Assembly (NCBI GenBank): GCA_038373885.1 | Contig: JAWZYV010016944.1 | Span: 1,426,001 to 1,490,000, forward strand | DNA: 64,000 nt | Direction: 5' to 3' | Source: Cheiracanthium punctorium | Lineage: Eukaryota > Arthropoda > Arachnida > Araneae > Cheiracanthiidae | Shown: one piece after another, positions 25,448 through 36,841 of the stretch | How the letters are laid out: each line of letters starts with the position of its first letter | How positions within the stretch are numbered: position 1 is the first letter of the stretch | Position numbers and translations under genes: made by a program | The notes under the pieces: generated by a model | Seen by the model: only the letters and a program-made list of their open reading frames with translations | Databases searched by the model: none | What the model was told of the DNA's origin: nothing

Positions 25448-25675
25448 ATAGTGTGATGATTAAATAGTATTGTGAGCGTTTATGTCATGTCTGCAATAAG
25501 TTAGATTGCTCCTACACAAAAAATCGAGTTAAGTGAACATTTTTTTAAAACAATGTAACATAATATTTACAAAAAAAAAAAGAAAAACGATTCATTTAAC
25601 TCAATTTTCTATTTAGTTATGATCGACCAAATTTGTTATGGACATGACAAACACTCACAATACTGTGAAATCACC
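25448..25675. repeat. Hairpin element of about 230 bp
   Basis: The segment 25448-25540 (AATAGTATTGTGAGCGTTTA, ATGTCATGTC, ATCGAGTTAAGTGAA) is the imperfect inverse of 25583-25675 (TTCATTTAACTCAATTTT, GGACATGACAAACACTCA). An A-rich centre separates them. Parts resemble the 24080/25702 segment (CATGTCCGTAATAAGTT), so all may belong to one family. Confidence 0.6.
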
Positions 25676-25701
25676 TAACTGCCTTTTCTTCCACACAAGA
25701 A

Positions 25702-25881
25702 GTGCCTTAGTCCAGTCAGTACTACAACAGGGAGATAGCACCAGAACAAGGAAGAACTCCAAAATTTTCACTACAATGAACATCAGAAAGGGAGGGGCAA
25801 CTAAAAGTTGTTTTAGCTTTTATATCATGTCCGTAATAAGTTTGATCAGTCATAACTACACTAAAAAATGAGGCAGGTGAA
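25702..25881. repeat. 180-bp duplicated segment, copy 2 (empty site)
   Basis: This is the second copy of the segment at 24080-24259. It ends in AATGAGGCAGGTGAA and passes directly into TTTTTAGTA, so it is the unoccupied version of the MITE target. Confidence 0.9.
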
Positions 25882-25993
25882 TTTTTAGTACTCTCTCGTG
25901 AAGTATGTGTGCCATCATATTTTCAAGAACTTAATTTATAAAAATATATACATACATAAATGCACATTTGGAATGTGTCATTCCATCTACCTA

Positions 25994-26158
25994 CCGTATA
26001 GGCCTGAATATAACATGGCCAAAATATAATGCGACCCTGAAATTTTTCATCAATATAATTAGAAAAATCCTGTATTTAGGCCTTGAATTTAGCATGAGCC
26101 TGGTTTTTTATGGGCAATGATCAGTCAAAAACATAGCGTTATATTTGGACCAATATGG
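25994..26158. mobile_element. TA-flanked MITE, 165 bp
   Basis: The ends are CCGTATAGGCCTGAATATAA and, inverted, CCATATTGGTCCAAATATAA, with TA on both sides (25992-25993, 26159-26160). The form fits a Tc1/mariner or pogo-type non-autonomous element. There is no coding content. Confidence 0.7.
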
Positions 26159-27472
26159 TATTAGTCTTTAATAATTGTTTTTAAGAATATATTACTTAAA
26201 AGAATGGACTAGTTGATTGTCCCTTGCTACGTACATTTGAATTTCTGAGGCCCACACGCTGAAAGAGTTTGTACATAATATATTTATTGTCATCTCCATA
26301 TGAATAACATATCTGTTTATTATGTTATTCATATACTAAGTTTTATTTCTGAAAGCTTCTCTTTTAAATTTGTAAAGTCAGTAGAGGACATGCTTTAATT
26401 CAGACACAAATGTTCTCAGTAAAAAGCTTGAATTATCCAATGTTAAGTGAAAATGGAGCTCTTAAAGTATCACCAAAAAAATAGTATAACCTAAAAAAAA
26501 AAAATACTATGCTATCTAAAATTAAACATACTAAAAAAAAAAAAGGTAATCGCCTTCAAAAGTTCTCCCGAATCATCCCTCTTTTGGCTAATATTTCTCT
26601 TGTAGCTTAGCCTTAACCACAAAAAAAAAAAAAAAAAAAAAAGCAATAAAGGCTTAGCTTGATAATAAAATGAAACAGAAGAAACACAGTAAAAAGTAAA
26701 TTTTAATTAAAAATTGGATGAATTACACTTTGGGTGTTTGTCTTTGTTTATTATGCCCATATTTTTCAGCCAGCTTCTTCATTTAAAGTAAGCATTTCAA
26801 TTAATTTTCTCACTAAAATCTGTAGTAACGACTGGTTTTTTCTAAATTTCTAAGAAAATTAATAGCAAATAAACAAAAGATTCTCTCCCTATCCCGACCC
26901 ATTCATAAGGGCTAATCCAAGGAAATTACGAAGACCAGGGAGCTTTATCCGTTAAGCATCGATAAGAAGTGGACAACAGCCACTAATGTTTAGCAGAAAT
27001 CCAATAGTCTAGGAATGCAGGCAGGCATTGGTCGCTTTACACAGAAAAGTTATATGGATGATTTTAACATGAATTTTGATTTTAACATATACAACGTGTA
27101 GGGTCAGGAGGGGGAAATAAGGTATATTGAAAAATACCTTTTTTCGCCATAAAAATTTAGATGTTCCAATTTTTTTTTTTTTTTCTTTTGTGTGGAGATA
27201 TATTTTAACAATATAGCAAGTACTCCAAATGAAATTTTAGGATATTTCAACAATAATATTGTGTGCAAAACTTCTTGTTTTTGCTCTTAAGATACTGCCT
27301 GTTAACAATTGGTATTGAAAAACTTTCTAAATTCCTTATAATTAGATAAAGCAATTATATTTTGATACATATTAGTAGAAAGATTCAAAAGAACTGAATT
27401 ATATATAAAAAAATAAAGAATAAAATTATAATTTCTATTTTTAAATTTTTTTCTTCTGAGGTGTGGTAAAAT

Positions 27473-27503
<31 letters not shown>

Positions 27504-27504
27504 G
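27473..27504. repeat. (GT)n microsatellite followed by poly-G
   Basis: A GT dinucleotide run passes directly into about 18 G residues. It lies in TRIM9 intron 1. The length is likely variable and assembly there may be unreliable. Confidence 0.9.
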
Positions 27505-28564
27505 TTATAGTTAGACTTGGTAAAGTTCTATATGATACTGGCATTTCTATTTCTCCTTTAGTTAAATAAAATTTAGTTAAACAAAATATTTAACCTTTAG
27601 TTAAAATATTCCTGAAACAACAGTTAAAATCAATGAAATTGACTGATTATTTTAGAAATTAATTTTGTAGAACAGCAGAACCAATAATTTTTTCCAGGGA
27701 CAACAGAGAACTGAAAAAATTACAATGCTAATGTAGGTTACAAAAATCAATTTATCTTTTTTTTTTGAGGTGGTGGTGGTGGAACTCTTACTTTACCTAT
27801 AAGTTTTACTAGTAAAAATGAACTAAAAAAACAAAAGAAAAAATAAATTCATAAATCGAATTTGAAATTTTTGCAGTTGGAAAAATATTCATTAAAATAA
27901 ATGCATTATATTTGGCTTGGATCTAGCTGAACTTGGATTTTTTCAAGGGGGGACTTCCATATTTATCCATGAATATGTAATTTTTTTTTATATCTTGTTT
28001 AGTCAATTTGGGAATGGCTTCAGCCCCATCAGTCATCTCCTGCCAACACCCTTGTGTGAAACTGAATAACATTTGCAACATATACTGAGTGAACCTGAAT
28101 TTTTATAATTGTGGACATTATTTCTTAAGCTAAATATTTTGGGAAATAATCCTATTCCGTGCATCTTTTTCTTTCAGCATATTAAGAATACATAAAATTG
28201 ATTGCCGTTCCTTTCATTCATAGCATTAACATGATTTTTGTTAAAAATACTATACAGGTATCTTTGTACTTGCCTCATTTTCCCCTGGGGGTATCAATCT
28301 TGCCTAACTAAAAATGATACCTTAGGTATTTTGGTAACATTAAAAACTAATGCTGTTTTTTCAATCAATAAAAGTCCAATGTATGTAATATATATCAACA
28401 GTTTAATTAACATAAATTTAACAGTTTAATTTTAGGATCTTTTTTTTTAATGCATGATTTTGCCACCGTTTTCCCCCACCCGACCCTATTTTTTTGGTTA
28501 AACGAAGAAAAATAGTTTTCTTTTGTTCAATTTTTTGTTCAAATTAATGATCTATTTTTAGCAT

Positions 28565-28640
28565 TCATTCCAACACAAGTTATTAGGGACCTTTTGAAGT
28601 AGTTTGAATTAACTGAATTCGAATTAAAGAGTGTCCACTG
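28565..28640. mobile_element. Tigger-type right-end fragment
   Basis: The sequence TTGAATTAACTGAATTCGAA, then TTAAAGAGTGTCCACTG followed by TA, matches the inverted form of a typical Tigger terminus (CAGTGGACA...). No matching left end was found nearby. The 28643 element starts right at its TA. Confidence 0.5.
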
Positions 28641-28642
28641 TA

Positions 28643-29873
28643 TGGGAAGTTGGGATACAATGAAACAGTTTTTTTTTTGTCCTGGTCGCAAATTTGTGTG
28701 TACAAAAATAAAATTAATGTATACTTTTAACCAACTCTTTTTCCCATCTAAATGAATTTTTATGAGTTTGTAAATAGCATTTTCATATTTTAAAAATTAC
28801 AAAAAGTAAATGTCTGCCAGTGTTTCACTGTACTCCATATACTGGGGTACAATGAAACGCTTAATAACACTTCATAAATACTCAAATAATATGAACCAAT
28901 TCTCAGCATATATTCTTTATATACATTTATAATAAAATATATTGATACATAAATATGAAATTTAATAGGAAAAACAAATTTAATTAAACTGTTATAGCTT
29001 AAGATCAAAACATAATCCTTTTATTAAGTTTTTCTTTTTATATTAAATTTACTTAAATCGAATTCAAAAATTAGCATTTCTGCATTCCTTGAACAAGAGG
29101 TCATAGTTTTCAATCAGAGTTTTTTCAAAAATGTATGTTTCTGAAGAGCGCACAAATTTGAAGCCTGGACGCAGTTGTTTGATGTACAGAATGCATTCCA
29201 TTTGATTTAAATTTATTATTTACCCAACAGAGTACATTTCTTTATGTTTTAATCAAGGAAGGTGAGGGTAAACGTTATCATTCAGAGCGATACTGCTTGT
29301 GTCATACATGTTATGTGAGGATAACTCCTAATATATACTGCTTCGATATCTTCAAAGTCTGAAAAAGATGGCATATGATTTAAAAACAATTCCTTATTAA
29401 CTTTATGTGATGTCCATCTAAATATTTAATACTAACATCTTTATTTTAAATGAATGCATTCATGCAGGTACAATACAACATCTTTCATTGTACGCCATCC
29501 ACATGTGTTTCATTGTACCCCAAATTGAGGCTACAAACTAAATAAATTTTTACTAATTTCTAATATTTATTTTTTTAAATTATGGCTTTGAAAGTATGAA
29601 GACCACACCATAGTGATCATAATATTTGAAAAATAAATAACTATACATGTGAAAACAAGGCAGGTAAACCAAAGTTAATTTTAGTAACAAAATTTACTTT
29701 CTGTGATGAAAATACACTAATTTTTTTATACCTCTTGCTGTAAAAATGGGGTTATCTCCAAATCACATCAACAACTGGAAAGTACATTTGTATAATATGT
29801 GTGGGAGTTAACACTTTCTATGACAAATCTTACTGATTTTAGATAATATGTTTCATTGTATCCCAACTTCCCC
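28643..29873. mobile_element. TA-flanked TIR element, 1.23 kb
   Basis: The inverted termini share GGGAAGTTGGGATACAATGA and four further bases (ACA), 24 identical bases at 28644-28667 and 29849-29872, each followed outward by one base and TA (28641-28642, 29874-29875). Shorter versions of the TIR core (GGGGTACAATGAAACG near 28853; TTTCATTGTACGCC near 29484; TTTCATTGTACCCC near 29508) lie inside. I find no transposase. A TA target suggests the Tc1/mariner/pogo group. Confidence 0.75.
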
Positions 29874-29875
29874 TA

Positions 29876-32800
29876 CTCCACGAATATGGGCAATCACCAG
29901 CCTGACCTGACTTTTGATCTGGCCTGTGGAACATATCAAAACCCCGCATAAATCCCAATTATATGGCCTGCAACTTCACTAACATCGTAATGTTTGGCCC
30001 ACAACTTTCCAAAGGTTGCCCATACTTGATCTAATCAGTCAGTTTTGCTATGCTTTCAAAATCATCCACTTGGGAAAAAACTATCTTATTTACATACCAA
30101 ACAATATTTTATTTACAGATTTATAATATCAACAACTAGATACTTACAAGTTGTCTACACTCTTTATATAAAGTAGTTAAACTTATTTAAACTATCAGAT
30201 CTATTTTTTTAAATCCGTGTTTAAAAAAAATCTGATTAATTTGATTTAAAAGAAAAAACAAAATTGCGATTTTTTTACATCCTGAAGCTAAATGCATAGA
30301 GGCACAAAATATATAGGATATATACAGGGGTACATATAATTTGATGAATTATTGTTTTCCAATCTTGTTTAACTGAAACAGTTTACCTTATTCAATATGG
30401 TTAAAACATTGATATATTTTATAAGCTCAAGCACATTTTCCATGTTTTTCATTTATCATGGTTGAAAAAAAAAGAAAGATAAAATCAACATCCCCCCCCC
30501 CTCCACAGTCAGATAATGCAGATGCACGCACTCACGGGGATACATTCATAGGTCTTGCAGATAGTTTTCCGGTAATTTCAAGGGTTTTCTTTTTATCAGA
30601 TGGACAGTTACCTAACAGAAAAATTTTTTAAGTAACTATAGCGCAAGCACATTGCACAGATGTGCATGCGCATGCAGATAGTTTTAGATTATGTGCACAG
30701 TTAATTTTTTCTTTTATCTGACTATGCCCCCTTCCAAAAAAAATAAAAAGGTTTTTCTGGTGTGCATTTAAACCACGTTTTTTGTTTTATTTATATGCAG
30801 TTTCAAAGGAAAAGATGTTACTTGAAAAATACATGGAAATATTAAAAAATTATTTAAAATAAATATTAAACTTATAGAAATAATCACTTTTTTAGAAATT
30901 TAACTCTGCAAGAAACAAGTAATGCAATTTTTTATAAAACTGTTTGATAAAGATGTACTTTTTTATTATTGAAAATATTAAATTTTTACATCACAATTTT
31001 TATCTTAATAATGTCAATGATTTCTGATCAGATTTTAACCATGGTATTAATGACTCTAAAAAGACTCACTACATTTACTTTTTTTCTATTTCAAATAATT
31101 ATTAAAATCAAATTGAATAATTTTCAAACCCAAAAAATGACAAGTTTAAAAAAAACTTTTTTTGTTTGTTTTTTGAAAAGGAAAATAGTTTAAAACAATT
31201 TGGAACTTATTTCTTTAAAATGCAAACTTTTGGTCATGTGTAAAAGTAACTGATTAAAACTGATATTTAATCAGATCTGTTAGTCTGATGTTAGTGATTA
31301 GTTAGATCTGTATGTCTTAATAACATACTCTGTAATGAAATTATTTGCTCTATTATTGGGAGAACAAAAAGTGCAAGAAATGCAGTTAATTATGGGTTTA
31401 AAATAATAAAAGAAACTATATAAAAGTCCTATTGAGGCAGGTGCAGATCCAAAGGGGGGGGGGGATAGGGGTATTCCCCCCCTCCCTTGGAGCAGAGTGA
31501 TATGTTGAAAACAAATGAAAAATAGAGATACATTGTATCAGTTCAAAGAATCTAAACAAATCATTAAACCTAGTGGAGAAAATATATTAGCTCAGATCAA
31601 AAGATGAAATACACAATGCAATTTAGGGACAGCAGCACTCAACCCTTTTGAGTCTCTGAGGAACACCTACAGCCTATTTAAAAAAAAAAAAAAAAAAGTA
31701 GTTTGTTTTAAGAGCACAACCAGGAATTATTTTGGGGAGTGGAACAGACTACAAACTTTAACAATATATAACTAAACAAAATTTCTGCACCACGACAAAA
31801 TCTGAAATTTCATATTTACTTATGGGGGGAGAGGAGTATTAGAAAAGACTGTGTACTAATGGGATAAAACAGCCTGAGTGCAAAATAAAATATTTCTATG
31901 AAAAGTTTGTATACCTCAGAATGGGTACAGTAGTACTACATCTTTAAATAACAACAGATCAACCGTTGCAGTTGAGTATTAAGCCTTGAGAACATCATTG
32001 TTGTTCCTAGCACATCAAAGTAAATTTTAATTTTTATATTTAATTGCATTTTTTAATCATTTAAAATAACTTAATAATGGAAAGATTCTTTACAATAGCA
32101 GATAGATATATATATATAGATTATGATAATATAAATCAAGCGCTGTGAGATAGAATGTGTGGTTTTCTATTCTTGAAATTTTGAATTCTTGACACTGTAG
32201 GGGAGGGTACAAATTGAACATTTCTGCCGGGGGGGGGGGATTTGAAAAAAAAACATTCCCCAGGGAGGGACATTTGAAAAGAAAGAAAAGAAAAATGGGT
32301 GAAGGTGTAAAGGCTTCCATTTAAACTTCAAACTAACTCTAGCCCTAGGATGTGCACAGTTAACGCTCATACCTTCTGTTTCCTTAGAAATCTTGAATAC
32401 ATAGATATGTTCACTGAAAACATTTAATGAAGAAAAATAATAAGTAATTATTTTATTCATTTGAAAAAAGTTGCCAGGGAAAAATCAAACAGTGCTTAGC
32501 GACTGGCCTTTACATTTCCCTGACAAATGGAATAGTCACCGTTATTAGTTCTTCCTCCCTCACCGCCTCATCTTTGACAGACTCCCGATTTTCTACATGT
32601 ATAGATATTCCCACCTATGTCGTTTCTACATCTAACCTAAAAATTCGGCTTCTGGTAGAGCAGTGATTGTTTGTTCATTTCACAGCCTTCCTCAGAAACC
32701 TGATGATAGTTATAAAATGACAAATGTTTTCAGGCATGTGCATATTTCAAAGTGATGCGTGTAATCTGTTTCTTTGTCTAGTAAACAAGAATTGGTTATC

Positions 32801-33370
32801 TCAATACTTAAAACTGTTAGGTACTGGTGAACTTGGAGCTTGGCAGTGAAAGAGACTAATTTAACATTTCTCCAGCAGGGGCTAAATAGTATCCCTAGCA
32901 GGGATCAATTAATATTTCTGTAGTGAGGGATATTACATTCTTCAGCAAGGGGTGATCCCCAGCATTCCCCTGTCAATTCGCACCTTGCTGTGGTATGTAA
33001 CTTGAATGAAATCAGAGAATGAGACCTCATTTAGTAATTTGCAGTTTCAATGTTTCAATCAGCCCGATGGTGTAAATTTTATTGTAATTTTTTAAAATAA
33101 AACTTCTGCATATATAAAAAAATAAATGAATAAATAAATAAATGCAAATCAGTCTATGCTTGAAGATAAAACTATGATGTAATGCACTGCAGCTTTTAAC
33201 ACCCACATAAAGCAATTTCCTGAAGTTAAAAATGGCAAAAAAAAAAAAAAAAAAAAAAAATTGTTAAAAATCAGGGAAATGTGGATTTTCAAATTTTAAA
33301 AGTAGTGCAGATCTAGGTATTTTTTTACATGAAACTTTTCAAGTTAATCATACCAACAGTGTGGCACATG
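29876..33370. other. TRIM9 intron 1, mostly unrecognised
   Basis: The sequence at 29900-30027 ends CCAAAGGTTGCCCATACTTG, a hAT-like terminus fragment; a matching CAGGGATGCCTGACCTCTGG fragment lies at 25143, but their flanks do not match. Poly-C at 30492, poly-G at 31456 and 32231, and A runs at 31681 and 33239 are present. No exon is seen. Confidence 0.4.
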
Positions 33371-33902
33371 GCAGAGGTGCAGAATATGTCCAAACACTTG
33401 AACGAGGTTTGAGGGAAATTCTGAAGTGCTGGGGAAATTTTTGCCCCCAATGTATCAAAAGAAGACAAAAAAAAAAATTTTTTTTTGTAGATGCAGTTGT
33501 TACCAGACTTCGTGTCGATTACAATCGTCTGTAATGGATGACTAAAATAATATTTTACAAATTTACAAAAATGCTATGATAAAATTGCATTTCCATAGAA
33601 TTCTTTTGATATTTGATTTCTTTAACATCAAGATTACTGTTATTTTACTAAATTAACATTCACTAGTTATAATCTTTTTGGAAATTGTTAGTAATCCTAA
33701 TTGTAATCCATATCATTTCTTGTAATTGATTACAGATGACCATGTAATCGCACGAAGTCTGGTTGTTACCAAAAGAAACTAGTGATAGATAGTAGTCGCT
33801 TAAACTGGAATGAATATATGCTACAGTTATGGGGAAATTTTCGACAAAACAAATTGTGTTTTGGGGAAATATTGGACCCTAAACATTTTCTGCACCCCTG
33901 CG
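33371..33902. mobile_element. hAT-like relic with a nested MITE
   Basis: Outer ends GCAGAGGTGCAGAATATG and, inverted, CGCAGGGGTGCAGAAAATG suggest a hAT-type terminus. GGGGAAATTT motifs occur near both ends. A clean flanking duplication was not found. The MITE at 33503-33762 is inserted inside it. Confidence 0.5.
33503..33762. mobile_element. MITE, 260 bp, flanked by TTGTTA
   Basis: The ends CCAGACTTCGTGTCGATTAC and, inverted, CCAGACTTCGTGCGATTACA are followed outward by TTGTTA on both sides (33497-33502, 33763-33768). The duplication could be read as 6 to 8 bp because CC also follows on both sides. No coding content. Confidence 0.8.
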
Positions 33903-34269
33903 GTGTGGATTTCATTATGCTTTTTGAGCATAAAGATAATTTAACCACCAACTTTGATATTTTTTTAGAAAGAAACTTAGTCCAATGAATCATACAATAA
34001 AAACAAACTACTAAAACACTGAAATGTGGCATAAGGATGATCTTCCAGCACACTTAGCAGTCTCTGACATTAAGGCGCTTGATATTTACAGTAATGGGCT
34101 TTTTAGGAATTCATAGAGAAGTGAGAGAGAAGTTTAATGCTCTTGGTTATATCACAGTAAAGTATATTTTTATTTGAATATAATGATGTGTGAACTTAGT
34201 AACTCAACTTTTGAATTCAGGACGCATCTTCAAATTTGCAATTAGATGGACTATAACTAAACAATCAAG

Positions 34270-34442
34270 GGTACTAACGTATTATACCAGCAGTCTGCCA
34301 AGACAAGCGATTTTTCGCAAAGATAAATTGCTGGACACATGAAATGATTGATGGTTTGGAATGTGGTTGGCAACAGTTTGCGATCACATTTAATGAAAAA
34401 ATAGTTTGGCGGAAATGACCGCCGGGATAATACGCAAGTACC
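34270..34442. mobile_element. hAT-like MITE, GGTACTTACG family, copy 1
   Basis: A 173-bp element begins GGTACTAACGTATTATACC and ends with the inverse of GGTACTTGCGTATTATCCC. It has a perfect 8-bp duplication CAATCAAG (34262-34269, 34443-34450). It is in the opposite orientation to the copies at 47217, 62899 and 63223 (CGATTTTTCGCAAAGATAAAT against ATTTATCTTGTCGAAAAATCG). Confidence 0.85.
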
Positions 34443-34856
34443 CAATCAAGATGTTAAAACCATTTTCAATGATAAGACTTAAGCATTATTGTGTTCTGGT
34501 GCTTGACCACTTTCATTATTCAAATTATCATTAAATTTTTATAGAACAAAGCATAATCTATTTCATGAAAATTTTAGCAATTTAATAGTTGGTTAAAAAT
34601 AATTTGAAAGGTTATATTATTAAAAACTGATTAAAATTAAATATAAAGAATTACTTTCCAATCCTGAAGAAAGTTTTAGGTTATGATTATTGGGAAAGCT
34701 ATGCCACAAGTTGCAGCATCCCCTTAAATGTTGTTTTGTAAAGGTAAAACAAAAATGAACAGCTTACCAACATAATTACCACTAAAGAAAAAAAAAATTG
34801 CGAATATAGATTATAATCCAAACCACACATAGCATATAAGTGTAGCTTTTGTATAC

Positions 34857-35618
34857 CTTTTGTGCTTTACACATAGATCCTAGGGCTTGCACATCATGAC
34901 TTAAATGTCTTCCTTCTTGCAAACACAACACACACACAGGAATCTTGCACAGCATGCAATACATGCTCAGCGATTCCTCAGTATGATCCGAGCACTTAGG
35001 CTCTTTGTTTTTGTTTTTGGCTCTAAGGGCAGCTTTGCCCTCGTGAGGATTGACTAACGTGTGTTTGGCTAGCGGTCCACGGGCAGGATGGCAATTATCA
35101 CGACACAAAGTACAATAAAACACTTCGCACTGCAAACACATGACGGCCGCCTCTTGAGGTTCGTCCTCACATAACTGACACTGGACAGCTAGATTCCGAA
35201 TTTCGCCGTACTTATCCACAATGTTTTGGAGAGCGCGGTTTTTTGGCAGGTTGTGTACACCGTTATCGTCGAAGTACACCGTCTTTTGACACACTGGACA
35301 ACTTAAAGATAAAGCACTGCTATGTAAAGGTGGGAAAAGGATTCCTTGGTTAGGAGTCCCCACATAGCTGTTAGGTCTGCTGTTACAAACAACACCACTG
35401 TCCGTTTCACTGACCAAGCTCAGCTTGTCAATATCCGGGCAGTCTGCGGGAATATCGTTCAGATGATTGGCATCTTCTTGAGGTGGTTGATTGACTTGCT
35501 GCGCTGGCTGCTGCACATGAAGAGCACAATTTAAACACAGTGAATGATAACATGGCAAAAGTACAGGGTTACTGAAGAAGTGCTTGCATAAAGGACACTT
35601 TAGCTCGTCCTCCATCAT
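34857..35618 (-). CDS. TRIM9: TRIM9 coding exon 1: RING and two B-boxes
   Basis: This exon encodes residues 1-254. The RING starts at C8-x2-C11 with C23, H25, C28 and C31, and closes with C107-x2-C110 after a long insert of about 75 residues, as is usual for TRIM9. B-box 1 covers about 147-192 (C147, C150, C161, C164, C169, C172) and B-box 2 about 209-241 (C209, H212, C221, C224, C229, C232, H238, H241). The RING recruits the E2 enzyme and gives ligase activity. Two ATG codons stand together at 35618 and 35615; I chose the first, which gives the N-terminus MMEDELKCPLC. The open frame runs on to 34782, but the protein match ends at AQK, directly before a GTATAC donor at 34856. The insert holds a DSG motif at 73-75. 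Confidence 0.95.
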
Positions 35619-35627
35619 TATCTTGAG

Positions 35628-35666
35628 TTAACAAAGGCGACTAGCTGAAATGACAACAACCTCCAT
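35628..35666 (-). promoter_or_regulatory. Upstream ORF of 12 codons in the TRIM9 leader
   Basis: On the minus strand an ATG at 35666 opens a 12-codon frame that stops with TAA at 35628-35630, nine bases before the TRIM9 start codon. If the transcript starts upstream of 35666, this short frame would be read before the main one and could lower or condition TRIM9 translation. The gap is too short for efficient re-initiation. Whether it lies in the mature leader is not shown by the sequence; a splice-acceptor-like CATTTCAG at about 35644-35651 could remove it. Confidence 0.4.
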
Positions 35667-35770
35667 TACGAAGAGCGACAAACTCTCTAAAGAGAAAATC
35701 CAGAGGACGCTATCTTCGGTCGGTTTCGCTCTATTTCATTGGAGCGTTTCACACAGTTTGGGTAGAAAGA
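35667..35770 (-). promoter_or_regulatory. Candidate TRIM9 5' leader / core promoter
   Basis: The 100 bases upstream of the short upstream frame are clearly richer in G and C than the surroundings and contain several CG dinucleotides (CGACCGAAGATAGCG and neighbours). I see no TATA box. Position next to the first coding exon and composition suggest a TATA-less promoter or first exon. A further upstream non-coding exon cannot be excluded. Confidence 0.3.
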
Positions 35771-36841
35771 GCAATTTTTGTTTTTCTGAAATATTTTTTT
35801 AAACCCCCAGAGAGAAAAGTAATTTCTCTGACAAACTTGTCTTTCAAAAACATTTAACACATTAATTTATCATTATTATATTTTAAATGAATTTTTTATT
35901 GAAAAACATGCTGAATTCAGACAGGGTTGAATTACGCGGCAATTCAAACATCAAATTTAATAAATATATATATTACAAAATATATAAATAAACCGATAAT
36001 AAGCTAAATCTACTAAAAACTGTAGTAGTTTAAAACTCTTTAAAGTACATGCATTTTATGATAAAAATTTTGAGCATTTAAGTTTTGGTTTTGGTTTCAG
36101 GAAACGGAAACTGAGGGTTCTTTCAGTTTCGGAGTCTTTGGTTTCGGTCTTTCTTTCTTACACTCCGTTAGTTTCGGTGTTTCCTTATCTACCGGTACCA
36201 AACTAATCTTCACCGAAAATAAAAATTTGCTTTCAAGATGGCAGTCCCCAAGCCAAGACCTAGAGCAACGGTTCCCAACAGATGGGCGAGCCCCCCTTGG
36301 GAGGCTTAGAGCTTTTGCAAGGGGGGGGGGGTCTTTGTGCTTTCTGAACTTTTCTTTAAGATGTAAAATTACAGCATTCAAAAATTTATTTCTGTTACTT
36401 GAAATTGTTATTTATTGTACGCTTTTCTGCTTCAAATTGATGCTTGGAATTTTTCTTTCAGCACATTTAAGAAAATTTAAAAGCGACAACTGATTCCTTT
36501 TACTCATTCTCGGATTAAAAAAAAAAAAAGAAAAAGAAAAAGATTGAAACGAATTTAAAGTTATAAAATGATGAACTTAGCAATTCGAGCAAAAGAAAAT
36601 GGATTGAATGAGATTTCCTCACTGTTCTCTTTATGAAAGAGAAATCGAAGATTATCGCTAACTGTTCGGAGAGGGGGGACAGGCAGGGCCGGCCACAGGG
36701 GGTGTGCTGCGGATGCAAGGCACCTGGGCCCCGGTTTCAGAGGGGCCCCCAAATCCGTTCTATATTTTTTATTATGTCTCTCTCTCTTATCGTGAAAAAT
36801 ATAAAAGATTTCTTTAAATTAACGTAGTCTGATAGTGTTGT

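Noticed and set aside
25143..30027. A possible single large hAT element with CAGGGATGCC and GGTTGCCCATACTTG ends
   Set aside because: The flanking 8-mers do not match (ATTTAAAT against ATCTAATC) and there is no transposase between; two separate relics are more likely.
36250..36330. CGGTTCCCAACAGATGGGCG hAT-like terminus
   Set aside because: It looks like a hAT end, but boundaries, partner end and duplication could not be set.
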